A stretch of DNA of 64,000 nt from Shewanella benthica KT99 (GCF_000172075.1 NZ_ABIC01000014.1:1-64000); one strand, 5' to 3'; shown: positions 25,631 through 35,511, counted from the first letter of the stretch. The notes: generated by a model not told the origin, from the letters alone. Numbers and translations are program-made.

Positions 25631-26845
25631 TTAGTCTAACAACATCTCTTTTACCGATGTTAGCGCCTCTATGAAGCGATCGATATCTTCTTTACTGGTA
25701 TAGACGCCGATGGATGCACGGCAGCAGCCCTTGATCGCTAAGCTCTGCATCAGGGGCATGGCGCAGTGGTGGCCACAGCGGACGGCGATCCCTTGTTGAT
25801 CCAGTAATATCCCCACATCCTGATGATGTTCGTCGGCCAAGTTAAAGGCGACGGCGCCGATATTATTTTCGTGGGCACCATAGAGCTTAATGTTACCTAA
25901 ATCTGTTAACTGAGTTTGCAGGTAAGTCAGCAGTTGCTGCTCCCGTTGGGCCGTCTCAGCTTTAGGTAGATTTTGTATAAATTCGATGGCTGCACCAAGC
26001 CCAATCACTTCGGCTATGGGCGGTGTGCCGGCCTCGAGTCTGTTGGGTAAGATATTAAATTCGGTGGTATCGAAACTGACGGTCTTGATCATCTCGCCGC
26101 CAGTCATCATAGGCTCGAGCTTATCGAGAATATCGAAATGGCCATAGAGCACTCCTATCCCCGTTGGGCCATACATCTTGTGGCCGGAGAACACATAGAA
26201 ATCACAATCTATCGCCTGTACATCTACTTCCAGATGGGCGACAGCCTGAGCTCCGTCGACTAAGGTGATGGCACCGGCGGCCTTGGCTTTAGCGACTAAA
26301 TGATTAACGGGATTAAGTGTGCCCAGTGCGTTGGAGACATGGCATAGAGCGACGATGGCAGGCTTTTGTTTGAGGAGTGCTTTATAGGCTTGTTCATCGA
26401 GTCGGCAATCCTCTGTCAGCGGGATGGGCTTGATGATGGCGCCGCTGCGCTTAGCGAGTTCTTGCCAGGGGACGATATTGGCATGATGGGCAGCCGTGTC
26501 TATTAAGATGATATCGCCAGCTTGTATTTGATTCATCAGGCCATGGGCGACCATATTTATCGATTCAGTGGTGCCGTGGGTGAAGATTATTTCTTCGCGG
26601 CGACGGGCCTTGATAAAGCCTTTTAGCTGATCGCGCACCGCCTCATATTGAGAGGTGGCTCTGGATGAGAGTTGGTGAGCGGCCCGGTGAACATTGGCGT
26701 TATCTTTATGATAATACTGAGTCATGGCATCTATGACACACTTGGGTTTCTGGCTGGTCGCTGCCGTGTCCAGATAACACAGAGGGTATCCCTCTAAGGT
26801 CTGCTCGAGTGTAGGGAATTGAGCACGCAGTTGGGGAAAGTCCAT
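25631..26845 (-). CDS. csdA: Cysteine desulfurase, SufS/CsdA type (group II)
   Basis: 404 residues. PLP-lysine motif FSGHKMYGPTGIGVLYG near residue 226 and catalytic cysteine motif VRCGHHCAMPLM near residue 362 identify a group II desulfurase; the start LRAQFPTLEQTLEGYPLCYL and AATSQKPKCVIDA also fit. It removes sulfur from cysteine as a persulfide and passes it to the SufE/CsdE partner encoded next. The gene looks intact and is probably co-transcribed with csdE. Confidence 0.92.
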   Translation of the reverse strand: MDFPQLRAQFPTLEQTLEGYPLCYLDTAATSQKPKCVIDAMTQYYHKDNANVHRAAHQLSSRATSQYEAVRDQLKGFIKARRREEIIFTHGTTESINMVAHGLMNQIQAGDIILIDTAAHHANIVPWQELAKRSGAIIKPIPLTEDCRLDEQAYKALLKQKPAIVALCHVSNALGTLNPVNHLVAKAKAAGAITLVDGAQAVAHLEVDVQAIDCDFYVFSGHKMYGPTGIGVLYGHFDILDKLEPMMTGGEMIKTVSFDTTEFNILPNRLEAGTPPIAEVIGLGAAIEFIQNLPKAETAQREQQLLTYLQTQLTDLGNIKLYGAHENNIGAVAFNLADEHHQDVGILLDQQGIAVRCGHHCAMPLMQSLAIKGCCRASIGVYTSKEDIDRFIEALTSVKEMLLD

Positions 26846-26961
26846 TGTTCGGATCCGCTAGTTCATCGGGTAAAAAGGCTGTTAGATCTTCGGAGATTTA
26901 GGCGACTAATGCAAGTGGCTTTTTAGTTGGATTATCTGCATGGCTTACTTGCTCATCTTGG

Positions 26962-27165
26962 TTGCATTTTTTAGCAATCTTTTCAGACCATCTTTTAGCT
27001 AACGGCTATGGCAATATTACTGTACTGGATCTTTCTGCGGCGGCGCTGGCCAAAGCTCAAAACAGGCTGGGCGAGCAGGCGTCGAATGTGATTGAGGCCC
27101 AATACCCCCATCATGGCTATGATGTCTGGCATGATAGGGCTGTGTTTCTCTTTGCTCGGTCATGA
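26962..27165 (+). pseudogene. Class I SAM-dependent methyltransferase fragment
   Basis: The reading SDHLLANGYGNITVLDLSAAALAKAQNRL and, later, YDVWHDRAVFLF is the middle of a small methyltransferase (acidic end of SAM-binding strand 2, then the 'DxWHDRAVFHFL' region). The glycine-rich SAM loop before it and everything after it are absent. No ribosome site supports ATG 26962. Confidence 0.7.
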
Positions 27166-27285
27166 GAAAGAGTCTCATCAAACCCCAGGTGGCAGCGAAC
27201 AGCATTTCGTCTACTGCTTCTGTAGAAAGTTAGTCTAGTTTCTAGCTATCATTCGAAGCTAACAAGCTTTCAGAGGAAAGACTAG

Positions 27286-27420
27286 GGAAAAGATAGACGG
27301 CTGCGCCTGATTATCTGAATGGCAAGCCTTTCTCTTGCCAATAGCCCAAAGGGCGTCGTCTTAGCTTTTCAGCGAAGCATCAATTTGCCCCAAGTCATCG
27401 TCTTGACTATGCGGCGATTT
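27286..27420. other. Intergenic stretch with short repeat words
   Basis: Contains aatggcaagcctttctcttgcc (a small hairpin) and gggcgtcgtcttagcttttcagcg, similar to ggccgtcgtctttgctattcagc at 42097-42120. No gene is seen. Confidence 0.4.
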
Positions 27421-28395
27421 CTATAGTTTTAACAACATAGGCATCTCGCAGGCATCGTGTCCCGTGTCGCCAAGATGAGAGTCCAGATGTTTGAATCCGA
27501 TAGACTCATACAGTTTGACCGCTTCATTGAGATCCGCCGTGGTTTCCAAGTAGCAGGAGTGAAATCCTTGCTCGCGGGCAAAGTCGAGCGCCAGATAAGC
27601 CAGGCGTTTAGCAAACCCTTTTCCTCTAAGCGCTTGGCTGAAGTACATCTTCTGCAGTTCACTTACTCGCTCTTGCTTTGCTGCGGGCTGATCTAGTGTG
27701 TTCATGACTGCTGTATTTATGCTTAAAGGCGCAATCCCTCCTCCACCCAAGATTTCACCCTCTTTTTCTATGACCCAATAGCAGGCATCACTTGCTTGGT
27801 ATTGTTCGCTAAGACTGTCTAAGGTGGGATCCGCTACGGCATAACCCTTATCTGAGGTGAGGCCATATTCAGCTGAGACCGTGCGTATCACTGCGGCCAT
27901 AGGGGCGTTATCTTCTGGGGTCATCACCCTAAGTGTATATTCCTGCTGCATCCTGGAGCGTTGGATGGCCTTGTTATATAGGGTCATTGCGGTCTCAATC
28001 TGCTGGGTTTCGGAGCAAGATAACTGGGATAAAATTTCATTGAAGATGATATTTTGCTGATGGTCTAACTTTTGTAATAATTTTCGCCCTTGAGGAGTCA
28101 GGTGAGCCAGTAGGCTGCGGCTGTCTCTGGGATTACTCTTGGTATGAGCAAATCGCTTCTCAACCAGATGACTGATGGCACGACTGGCGTTGGATTTATC
28201 AATATTTAGGATTTGTGCCAATTTTTTAATCGATATGGCACCCTGGCTGACTTCGATAAGCGCATGAGCCTGAACAGGAGATAGAGGAAGGTCGCCACAG
28301 GCAGAGTTAAGCATGCCAAGTTGTCGCACAATATGGCGAGATACTGTTCTGAGTGTAGAACCTTGTTGATTGCTTGGTTTATTATCTTCTGTCAT
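27421..28395 (-). CDS. MarR-type regulator fused to GNAT acetyltransferase
   Basis: 324 residues with two domains. Residues ~1-150 form a MarR winged helix (AISIKKLAQILNIDKSNASR then RAISHLVEKRFAHTKSNPRD). Residues ~160-324 form a GNAT fold (YTLRVMTPEDNAPMAAVIR, CYWVIEKEGEILGGGGIAPL and, in the acetyl-CoA loop, LRGKGFAKRLAYLALDFARE). Such fusions are common but substrates are usually unknown. ATG 28395 is preferred since agga lies six bases before it; TTG 28410 is also open. Confidence 0.88.
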   Translation of the reverse strand: MTEDNKPSNQQGSTLRTVSRHIVRQLGMLNSACGDLPLSPVQAHALIEVSQGAISIKKLAQILNIDKSNASRAISHLVEKRFAHTKSNPRDSRSLLAHLTPQGRKLLQKLDHQQNIIFNEILSQLSCSETQQIETAMTLYNKAIQRSRMQQEYTLRVMTPEDNAPMAAVIRTVSAEYGLTSDKGYAVADPTLDSLSEQYQASDACYWVIEKEGEILGGGGIAPLSINTAVMNTLDQPAAKQERVSELQKMYFSQALRGKGFAKRLAYLALDFAREQGFHSCYLETTADLNEAVKLYESIGFKHLDSHLGDTGHDACEMPMLLKL

Positions 28396-28595
28396 ACCAT
28401 GTTCCTGCAATTTATTTTGTCTGAATCGACATTGGTTATTTTGGTCAGAAATAACGTTTCTTCATCCAAAGCTGACTGCTGGCATTGGATGTGTGGGGTT
28501 GCGAGTTACATCTAATTTATGGGTATATTAAGCAAGTTGCAAGTAATTGCTAATGAAAGTCGCTTGCTTGCATTAAAATAGGATTGGAACGGATA

Positions 28596-29195
28596 TTAAT
28601 CGAGATAAAGCTCAGGATTTAGCATGGGGGCCATGGCTAAGATTAATGCCTGAGTATAGACACTCTCTCTGGTGGCATGTCCTTGGGTCAATAGACCAAT
28701 TGCCCCACCTTTTTGCTTGATGTTGTTAGTGTTGAATAGTTTGTCCATCACATCTCCTAGCTCCTCACCGGCAACCAGTGACTCATAGATAGATTGAGAG
28801 ATGGGGAGTTGTGCGCTACGCCCAACGGATAGTTGCTTCTGGGTGGCAACCACAGTATAGGCAAAAGTGGCTGGCCCGTATTCGAAATTATCGACGCCGC
28901 CCTCCATTGCGATAAAGAGTTCGGCAACTGACTCGCCATCAGCTTGCTGCGCCGCCGTAGCGGAAAATTCTCGGCAATATTTAACTCGGTTTATGGCGCC
29001 TTCGCGGGTTTCAACATCTGTCATGGGTTGGTCTGGTACGCCTGACGGGGCGTGCATACCAGTACATTCAATATCAATATCCGGAAACAGTTGGCAGATA
29101 GCGATTTTGGCTGCGTTTACTTTCACCGGGTTTTTAGAGCCGACTAATACTCTGATCTTCTTTAATTTAGTTATCTGTAGCATTTTCTTATTCAT
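28596..29195 (-). CDS. yjjX: Inosine/xanthosine triphosphatase (NTPase YjjX)
   Basis: 199 residues. VLVGSKNPVKVNAAKIAI is the family start, MTDVETREGAINRVKYCREF and FIAMEGGVDNF are conserved, and QKGGAIGLLTQGHATRESVY closes the active site region. The enzyme removes non-canonical purine NTPs (ITP, XTP) in the cytoplasm. The ATG at 29195 was chosen; an earlier TTG at 29204 is nearer the purine-rich leader. Confidence 0.9.
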   Translation of the reverse strand: MNKKMLQITKLKKIRVLVGSKNPVKVNAAKIAICQLFPDIDIECTGMHAPSGVPDQPMTDVETREGAINRVKYCREFSATAAQQADGESVAELFIAMEGGVDNFEYGPATFAYTVVATQKQLSVGRSAQLPISQSIYESLVAGEELGDVMDKLFNTNNIKQKGGAIGLLTQGHATRESVYTQALILAMAPMLNPELYLD

Positions 29196-29204
29196 TCCAA
29201 TCAA

Positions 29205-29776
29205 CCTGGGGGGATTATACCAAATTTACTGCTGCTTTATTACGGGCGGTGAGCCTTGAGTTAGTTGGTGGGGATGTATCTCGGCTTATCTAATTTGGCT
29301 TAGAAAAACTGATAGTAGATCCAGGTCGAATTCTGGTTTTTATCGAATGTATAGTGGATCACGTTTTATTTTTGGATTGAGCCAGTGATAAAGACTGTGA
29401 TCTCGCTCATGTTTCATAAGGTTTGTGCGGCGCCGCTTAACAGACCTGCTATTATTTGCGACTCACCTCACCTTGCCGCCTCCTCGAATAAATTTTCCAA
29501 TATCACCAATAGGCAATATATGTGCCTCAAGTGTTAAATTTAGGTTCGTTTTGGTTGCGGCCGTGAGGTCGAAATAAAGATTTAGCCCATGATAATTTAG
29601 ACATAGCTCCCATTATGAACTTGTTCTGAAATTTGATGATAAAACTCCGTTCCAGATCAATTATTCAGGGCTTGACTTCTATACTCTGGCCTTGAAATTT
29701 ATAGCTGCTTCCCTTTGAAAATGGTTTTAGGTGGAGTGGTTTCTGGAAACCAAAGGTGTAGAACACCTCAAAGGTA
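29205..29776. other. Long noncoding gap before serine carrier
   Basis: About 570 bases without a gene. A loose CRP-like word tgtgatctcgctcatg is at 29388-29403, too weak to call. Aagg at 29771 serves the next gene. Confidence 0.4.
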
Positions 29777-31075
29777 ATGTTTATGCAGCAAGAAGCGACC
29801 GTCTCTCCAGTCAATGGAGCCGGAACCCAAGTAAACCCAACCGCCAGTCAGAGCTGGACAGGTAAAGATACCACTTGGATGTTGAGTCTGTTCGGTACAG
29901 CCGTTGGTGCTGGTATCCTTTTTCTCCCAATAAATGCAGGTATGGGCGGTTTCTGGCCGCTGGTGATGATGGCCTTGGTTATCGGTCCTATGACCTATCT
30001 AGCTCATCGTGGCTTGTCACGTTTTGTCTGCGCTTCTGAGAAGCCGGGCAGTGACATTACCGATGTGGTGGAAGAGTTTTTTGGTGTCGGTGCTGGTAAG
30101 GCGATCACCTTGCTCTATTTTTGCGCCATCTTTCCGATTGTATTGATCTATGGCGTGGGGATTACCAATACCGTAGACAGTTTCATCGTTAATCAACTGG
30201 ATATGGCATCGCCTCCACGTTGGATGTTATCGGGCTTGCTTATCATTGCCATGATGTCTGTGATGATATCCGGTGAGAAGTTAATGCTCAAGGTGACTCA
30301 GTTCCTAGTTTATCCTTTGGTGGGTATTTTAGTCTTTATGTCCCTGTACCTGATTCCAAGCTGGAAAATGGACGCCTTAACCCAGGTTCCGTCAGTGGGG
30401 GACTTCCTGGGGACCGTATGGTTAACGATTCCGGTATTGGTTTTTGCCTTTAACCACTCTCCTGCAATTTCTCAGTTCTCAGTGGCGCTCAAACGTGAAC
30501 ATGGTAAAGATGCATCGAAGAAAGCCGATGTAATTCTGCGTAACACCAGTATGATGTTAGTCGGTTTCGTCATGTTGTTCGTGTTCTCTTGTGTTCTCTC
30601 TTTGAGTCCGGAACAACTTGCCGAGTCTAAGGCGCAAAACTTACCGATTCTTTCTTATCTGGCTAACATTCACTCAAGCGGCTTCGTCAGCTACTTCGGT
30701 CCTATCATAGCTGTGATAGCCATCGTTTCTTCATTCTTCGGTCACTACATGGGTGCGACAGAAGGCATGAAAGGCATCATCACTAAGCAGTTACGTAGCA
30801 GCAATAAGCAAGTTTCAGACAAGAAAGTAGATAAGTTTATCCTTGTGTTCATGTTCGTCAGCATCTGGGGCGTGGCCATCATCAACCCAAGTATCTTAGG
30901 CATGATTGAGGCGCTTGGTGGTCCAATCATAGCCGCGATTCTTTATCTGATGCCTATGTATGCTATCTACAAGGTACCGGCACTCAAGGCCTACCGTGGC
31001 CGAATTAGCAATATCTTCGTTGTTATTGCGGGTCTGCTGGCAATGACTGCCATTCTGTTCGGTATGTTGTCTTAA
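29777..31075 (+). CDS. sdaC: Serine/aromatic amino acid carrier (HAAAP family, SdaC-like)
   Basis: 432 residues with eleven transmembrane helices. [20 protein letters not shown] is the HAAAP signature; [20 protein letters not shown] and [15 protein letters not shown] match the serine-specific SdaC branch. It imports L-serine with protons across the inner membrane. The start may be ATG 29777 or, with better spacing from aagg, ATG 29783. Directly downstream lies a deletion relic of a serine dehydratase, the usual partner gene. Confidence 0.9.
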   Translation: MFMQQEATVSPVNGAGTQVNPTASQSWTGKDTTWMLSLFGTAVGAGILFLPINAGMGGFWPLVMMALVIGPMTYLAHRGLSRFVCASEKPGSDITDVVEEFFGVGAGKAITLLYFCAIFPIVLIYGVGITNTVDSFIVNQLDMASPPRWMLSGLLIIAMMSVMISGEKLMLKVTQFLVYPLVGILVFMSLYLIPSWKMDALTQVPSVGDFLGTVWLTIPVLVFAFNHSPAISQFSVALKREHGKDASKKADVILRNTSMMLVGFVMLFVFSCVLSLSPEQLAESKAQNLPILSYLANIHSSGFVSYFGPIIAVIAIVSSFFGHYMGATEGMKGIITKQLRSSNKQVSDKKVDKFILVFMFVSIWGVAIINPSILGMIEALGGPIIAAILYLMPMYAIYKVPALKAYRGRISNIFVVIAGLLAMTAILFGMLS

Positions 31076-31109
31076 GTTCTCCGTTTTCATCTCTTTATAA
31101 CGTTCGGTT

Positions 31110-31462
31110 ATTCGGGTCAGTCTCAAATTTTGGGACTGACCCTCCTCATTTCACCTGCCACTATCAGTGAGATTGAGCAGAGCTGTAGTCTCTTGTTAGG
31201 TACAGAGGCCCACAGGGGCGATTTCTCGCAAGATGCCGTCACCTTCCATAAGTATGCATTGAAACTCCATGAGAACGGCATGTCGATTCATGCCTGGGTT
31301 AAAGATAACTGTATCTTTAGTAAGACCTACTATTCAACCGGTGGTGGCTCTATCGTCGATGAAGAGCACTTAGGTTTAACGGGGGCTAGCCCCTCAGGTG
31401 TGCATTGTCGCGAAACTAGCCAAGGTGGTTTAGCCATCAAGGTAACGAGTATCTGCGCTTAA
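31110..31462 (+). pseudogene. sdaA: L-serine dehydratase (SdaA/SdaB) deletion relic
   Basis: The reading HRGDFSQDAVTFHKYALKLH then ENGMSIHAWVKDNCIFSKTY and YSTGGGSIVDEEHLG is an internal block of iron-sulfur L-serine dehydratase. After a short aberrant stretch it jumps to CRETSQGGLAIKVTSIC, the protein's C-terminus. The family is ~455 residues; here ~110 remain and the iron-sulfur cysteines in the missing parts are gone. Following sdaC directly, it matches the serine transport/deamination pair seen in other bacteria, now broken. Confidence 0.8.
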
Positions 31463-31496
31463 AAGATAGTTGCTTGTTTCTTCGCTTATTCTCGTT

Positions 31497-31567
31497 TTCT
31501 CGCAGCGAAGCGCTCTAGCAGGGAACTCGTTCCCGCGAACGTCCTCGAAGCGCAGCGTTCGTTCTCG
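31497..31567. repeat. Palindromic repeat region (gcgaagcg ... gggaactcgttccc)
   Basis: Contains gggaactcgttccc and cgaagcgcagcgttcg, two hairpins in tandem, between a relic and the convergent GNAT gene. A bidirectional terminator or REP-like element. Confidence 0.55.
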
Positions 31568-32047
31568 CTATTTCTCTTCGTACATTAGATAATAACTCTG
31601 CTCCATCCCCAGTGCTTGATAGGTTTGTTGCGCCTTGGTATTTTCTTGCTCTACGTAGAGTCTGAAACTTGCAGCGCCACCATTCTCTGCTGCTATGTTC
31701 TTAACCTGTTGGTATAGCTTGCCATAGATACCCTGGCGGCGATTCTCCGGACGGATATAGACACTCTGGATCCAGTAGTAATTTAGCGCGCGCCAATCGC
31801 TCCATTCGAATGTCACCATCAGAGAACCCACTATCTCGCCATCGGCTTCGGCGACCAGATAGAAGCCTTTTTCTGGCTCCGAGAGTAAGGCGTTGACGCC
31901 TTTTGTCAGTAGAGCTTCATCCAGTGATAGGTTTTCGGTTTCCAATGCCATCGCTTGGTTGAATCGAACCAGTGCCGCCAGATCCGATTGCTGGCCTTTT
32001 CTTAATTGCATACTGGGTTGTACATTTGATTTCACACTTGAATGCAT
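31568..32047 (-). CDS. GNAT-family acetyltransferase
   Basis: 159 residues: MQLRKGQQSDLAALVRFNQA at the core start, LVAEADGEIVGSLMVTFEWS, the acetyl-CoA loop RPENRRQGIYGKLYQQVKNI and LYVEQENTKAQQTYQALGME, the standard GNAT layout. Substrate unknown. Ggag lies ten bases before ATG 32047; an internal ATG (32011) is nearer the domain boundary. Confidence 0.88.
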   Translation of the reverse strand: MHSSVKSNVQPSMQLRKGQQSDLAALVRFNQAMALETENLSLDEALLTKGVNALLSEPEKGFYLVAEADGEIVGSLMVTFEWSDWRALNYYWIQSVYIRPENRRQGIYGKLYQQVKNIAAENGGAASFRLYVEQENTKAQQTYQALGMEQSYYLMYEEK

Positions 32048-32308
32048 GGTGGTCTAGCTCCATTTTTTGCAGATACTCTAGCATGTCTCCGAGCTTAATT
32101 TGACGAATCATGTACGAATTTTTATTCGATTAAAGTCCCTAGGGTTTGTTAAGTGTTTTTGCAGCAATATAGCTAGCTTATGTAGAATAACTAGACTGAA
32201 CGAGTTCTACCCTTTACTGCAAAATAACCATGAAAGGTCAATTGCCCTAACTCTGCTAGACTTTTACTATTGGCTCAAGAGAAGTCGACTCAAGAGAAAG
32301 AGGCGCCT

Positions 32309-32740
32309 ATGGCATCAGTCCAGCATAAATATCGCGTTCATCGCTTAGCGGTTAAGCCCTGTTCCCATTGTTATGTGAGAGTCAGAAGCAGAGGTGAGAA
32401 CTTACACTCATTGTTTAGGCGAATGGCGGCTAATCAAGATAGACTCATTACGGGAGAAGGGACTGATATTCACCGTGCTGATGTTAAACTGGCTAGGCTT
32501 GAGCCGACAAATCTCGAGAAACACAAGCTGATTCACTTGGTTCTTACCCTAATTACTTTCGGTGCCTGGGGGCTTGTCTGGTGGTGGTTAATCTTAAAAT
32601 CTGAAGGGAAAACGGATCAACTTTTTCGTGGATTTGATGATGCTTATTGGAGTTATCTCATAGAGCGGGAGCAGCCTCCTGCATCACTTCATAAAATGAA
32701 AGTCGCTCAAGAGACAGAGACTGGACATTTCGATGCCTGA
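32309..32740 (+). CDS. Small membrane protein of unknown function
   Basis: 143 residues: a basic N-terminal half with one Cys pair (KPCSHCYVRVRSRG) and one transmembrane helix near residues 87-106 (LIHLVLTLITFGAWGLVWWW), then an acidic tail. I do not recognise the family. ATG 32309 is chosen because gagg lies six bases upstream; a TTG start at 32270 has no such support. Confidence 0.6.
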   Translation: MASVQHKYRVHRLAVKPCSHCYVRVRSRGENLHSLFRRMAANQDRLITGEGTDIHRADVKLARLEPTNLEKHKLIHLVLTLITFGAWGLVWWWLILKSEGKTDQLFRGFDDAYWSYLIEREQPPASLHKMKVAQETETGHFDA

Positions 32741-32794
32741 TCTAGATGGCTTAATCTAGGTGGTTTAATCAACATCAGTTAGTGACACATAACC

Positions 32795-32818
32795 AAAAAC
32801 CGCCATGAGGCGGTTTTT
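32795..32818 (+). terminator. Rho-independent terminator
   Basis: Ten-base stem aaaaaccgcc / ggcggttttt around loop atga, followed by further T. Ends the 32309-32740 gene. Confidence 0.9.
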
Positions 32819-32879
32819 TACATTATTCATTTTGCTTTTATTTATTTTTTTCCTGTCACAGCTAGCCGATAAAATGGTA

Positions 32880-33293
32880 TTAGAGCTTACTCAATACAAA
32901 TTGAGTTTTCCCATTGGCGTCTTTCAATACCAGCTGACTTTTGACTATTTGACCCGAAATGACCCTGGGCATAGCGGTCATGACTCTTTGCTCCTGATCC
33001 ATCAATGCATCGACACAGGCTTTCATCGTGCTCCCTTCTGGGGAAAGTGTGATCGATGACCCTTGCAGTGAATATTCACCAAAGAAGCTGTTACAACTGT
33101 TATTACCACTCAGTTTGCCTTCTGGGCTAAAGATGAGTTGAGCCGGACTGTAATCGATGACAGGATGACCTGCGATTACTTCTATATGCCAGGTTCCAGT
33201 TAGTTCTATTTCCAGAAACTCAGGCTCTGCAGTGCTTTGGCAGGCGGATAATGCGAAGAATGTGGTGGCGATCAAAAAAGATTTTACAGACAT
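32880..33293 (-). CDS. META-domain (HslJ-like) lipoprotein
   Basis: 137 residues. The N-terminus FLIATTFFALSAC is a lipoprotein signal with lipobox LSAC. The rest is one META domain: LTGTWHIEVIAGHPV, FSPEGKLSGNNSCNSFFGEY and ITLSPEGSTMKACVDALMDQ are hallmark blocks, with paired cysteines. Related HslJ proteins are tied to heat or novobiocin tolerance. The start at 33293 is the methionine directly before the signal; the frame is open further upstream without a signal. Confidence 0.87.
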   Translation of the reverse strand: MSVKSFLIATTFFALSACQSTAEPEFLEIELTGTWHIEVIAGHPVIDYSPAQLIFSPEGKLSGNNSCNSFFGEYSLQGSSITLSPEGSTMKACVDALMDQEQRVMTAMPRVISGQIVKSQLVLKDANGKTQFVLSKL

Positions 33294-33459
33294 GACTAGG
33301 ATCCCAATAAATTTATGCTTATATTGTGGCAAGTTTAGAACAAGATAAACAGCGAAAACTCGATATGAGGGCTTAAAGTGTAATGAAAGCTTTAAAAATA
33401 TTAGATTGGATAGCTTACTGATGTTTCTTAGTGGCATGGAGATAATAATCAGACTAGCG

Positions 33460-34404
33460 CTATTTTGTTGTTTTTTTCCGTTCGAGTTGATTCAGCTTTA
33501 GACTCTTTATGGCCTGCTGCTGCATAGGGACAAGGCTGATTTGAATATCTGGGGTGAAGTAACTCTGCCCTATGGCTAAGTTTAAATTCTGGCCTTCTTT
33601 GGCGAACTGTTTCTTCAGTCTTAATACCAGTGAGTCTAGGTTTGATTCATTGTCGATGAAACAAAGAATAATAAATTGGTTATGACTTATTCTTGCCGAA
33701 ACATCCGCCTCTCTTAAACTGTTATGGATTATCCTAGCGATTATGCGCAGCCTCTGCGCATTCGATTCTGTTTGTCCTTCTGTCAACTCATCGAAAAGTG
33801 CTTCGACTAAGATTATCCCCGCGTGAGAGCCAAAACGTCGACTTAGACTCAATTGTCTTGGTGCCATCAGGTTAAAACCATATTGATTAAGCATGCAGGT
33901 CTGTTCGTCTTGTACCGATAGCATCTGTACTTTTATCATCAAGAATAGATGTTTAAGTTCCGCCTGAATTAAAGATTTAGTGGTTTCTATCAGAGGGGCG
34001 AGATGTTCTTGAAATCTATTCTGCTCAGGATCACAGATCAATATACAGCTAAAGAGCTCACCATCTGGCCAGTAAATTAATTGACATATCACCTGTTGAA
34101 ACTGAGACAGAGCAGAATTAAACTCATTGCCTTTTACATGAAATTGGCCATAACCACTCTGAGATTCAACCAGCTTTAATAATCCAGCATCGAAAAATGT
34201 TGTCCCCCCATTAAGCTTGTAATCTTGGCTCTGCTGAGCGCAAACAACTTGAAAACTATTATCGGCTAATTGCAATATCAGGCTAGCTTGTGAATGATAG
34301 AAACTGGTCAAGAGATCCATTTGTTGCTGCCATCTGGGCAAGCTGATCGCTGGATGATCTTGTTCTCTTAGCCAGAGTTGGTGATAATTGCTTTGGGCTA
34401 GCAT
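33460..34404 (-). CDS. GAF-like/degenerate GGDEF protein, paralogue 1
   Basis: 314 residues. The N-terminal ~150 residues look like a GAF-type sensor (HSQASLILQLADNSFQVVCA, IYWPDGELFSCILICD). A linker helix leads to a GGDEF-fold domain: the usual 'D-LTGLxNRRGF' reads DEQTCMLNQYGFNLMAPRQL. The catalytic GGDEF loop reads SHNQF in ARISHNQFIILCF, so cyclic-di-GMP synthesis is not expected. It shares LNQYGF-MAPRQLSL-RRFG with the next gene (34540-35511); the pair arose by duplication. Probably a signalling adaptor. Confidence 0.75.
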   Translation of the reverse strand: MLAQSNYHQLWLREQDHPAISLPRWQQQMDLLTSFYHSQASLILQLADNSFQVVCAQQSQDYKLNGGTTFFDAGLLKLVESQSGYGQFHVKGNEFNSALSQFQQVICQLIYWPDGELFSCILICDPEQNRFQEHLAPLIETTKSLIQAELKHLFLMIKVQMLSVQDEQTCMLNQYGFNLMAPRQLSLSRRFGSHAGIILVEALFDELTEGQTESNAQRLRIIARIIHNSLREADVSARISHNQFIILCFIDNESNLDSLVLRLKKQFAKEGQNLNLAIGQSYFTPDIQISLVPMQQQAIKSLKLNQLERKKTTK

Positions 34405-34539
34405 GAGACTTCTCTCTTAGTTATTTTATCTGTACTAAAATCACTTTTATCATATGAATAGCAATTAAATGAGTATGGGTTTACATCAGGAATTAGGCCT
34501 GAGAAGGAAATCGTCAAGCCTATCTGTAGAGTGTATTTT

Positions 34540-35511
34540 TCAGATCGTTGCGGAGTCTTTTAGTTTGGCTTCTTGAACTGCTAACTTAAGTTGTTCAGAT
34601 TTTAGTCCTTTTTTGGATTTTTCAAGCATGGGGGCGAGTTTAAGTACCGAATCTGGTGTGAAATAATTATAACTTGAATCGATTTTAAGTTGATCGTTTT
34701 GTTGAAAAATCAGCTTGTCGACTCGCTGACCTATATGGAGAATATCCCTCTCTGAATCGACAAATACCAGCACGACAAACTGATGGTCACTGTAATGGGC
34801 TGCAATATCGGCCGTTCTTATTGTATCCTGAATGATACGGCCTAATAATCTATGATGCTTTTCTTCTATATGCTCTATGGTGTGAACCGAGTAAAGTTCA
34901 AAGAAGATGATGCCAGCATGGGCGCCGAAACGTCGCCCTAAACTAAGCTGTCTCGGTGCCATCATGATAAAACCATATTGGTTCAACATGCCGGTCTCTC
35001 GATCACGCATGGATAAAGATTCTATTCGTTGAGTTTGGCAGTAAAGAGTCAGCTCTTGTTGAAGCAATATCTGGAAAGGTTCCAACATAAATGAGTTCGA
35101 TACTGAAGTGGATGCTTTGGCATTCAACACACAGATACAGCCGAAATGTGTGCCATCTGGCCAGAGAATTGGGCGAGTTAATAAGGTTTTGGCTTGATCG
35201 AACTCTTCATGTAGATCGACGTGATTATGATTGGTTAAATCGATATTTAAACCATCGGGTAGCGAGCGCACTAGGCGCTGGAAAACTTTATGATCTCTAT
35301 CGAAGCTAGTACCGGTAGTAAACTGTCTGGACTGGCTAATAGAGCTAACGATAACTTCAAAGTTGCTCCCGGTTTCTTGGATGATAAATACCACATTGGC
35401 TGCATAATAACGTTTCATCAATTCGCACTGGTGCATCCAGCGAACTAAGTTCAGCTGGGTATTATCACTTTTAAGTAAACTAATACTGGTATCGACATTT
35501 TCGGGGAGCAT
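34540..35511 (-). CDS. GAF-like/degenerate GGDEF protein, paralogue 2
   Basis: 323 residues with the same layout as its downstream neighbour: a GAF-like half (YYAANVVFIIQETGSNFEVI, TRPILWPDGTHFGCICVLN) and a GGDEF-fold half opening RDRETGMLNQYGFIMMAPRQ. The active-site GGDEF is SDHQF (AHYSDHQFVVLVFV). The shared WPDG motif in the sensor part and the RRFGxHAGII motif are unusual for diguanylate cyclases. It lies 135 bases upstream of paralogue 1 on the same strand, so both may be made together. Confidence 0.75.
   Translation of the reverse strand: MLPENVDTSISLLKSDNTQLNLVRWMHQCELMKRYYAANVVFIIQETGSNFEVIVSSISQSRQFTTGTSFDRDHKVFQRLVRSLPDGLNIDLTNHNHVDLHEEFDQAKTLLTRPILWPDGTHFGCICVLNAKASTSVSNSFMLEPFQILLQQELTLYCQTQRIESLSMRDRETGMLNQYGFIMMAPRQLSLGRRFGAHAGIIFFELYSVHTIEHIEEKHHRLLGRIIQDTIRTADIAAHYSDHQFVVLVFVDSERDILHIGQRVDKLIFQQNDQLKIDSSYNYFTPDSVLKLAPMLEKSKKGLKSEQLKLAVQEAKLKDSATI

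Noticed and set aside
29388..29403. Possible CRP site tgtgatctcgctcatg
   Set aside because: Only the left half fits and it lies nearly 400 bases from the sdaC start.
32805..33059. Plus-strand open frame starting at the terminator
   Set aside because: It begins inside the terminator stem and covers the META-domain gene on the other strand.
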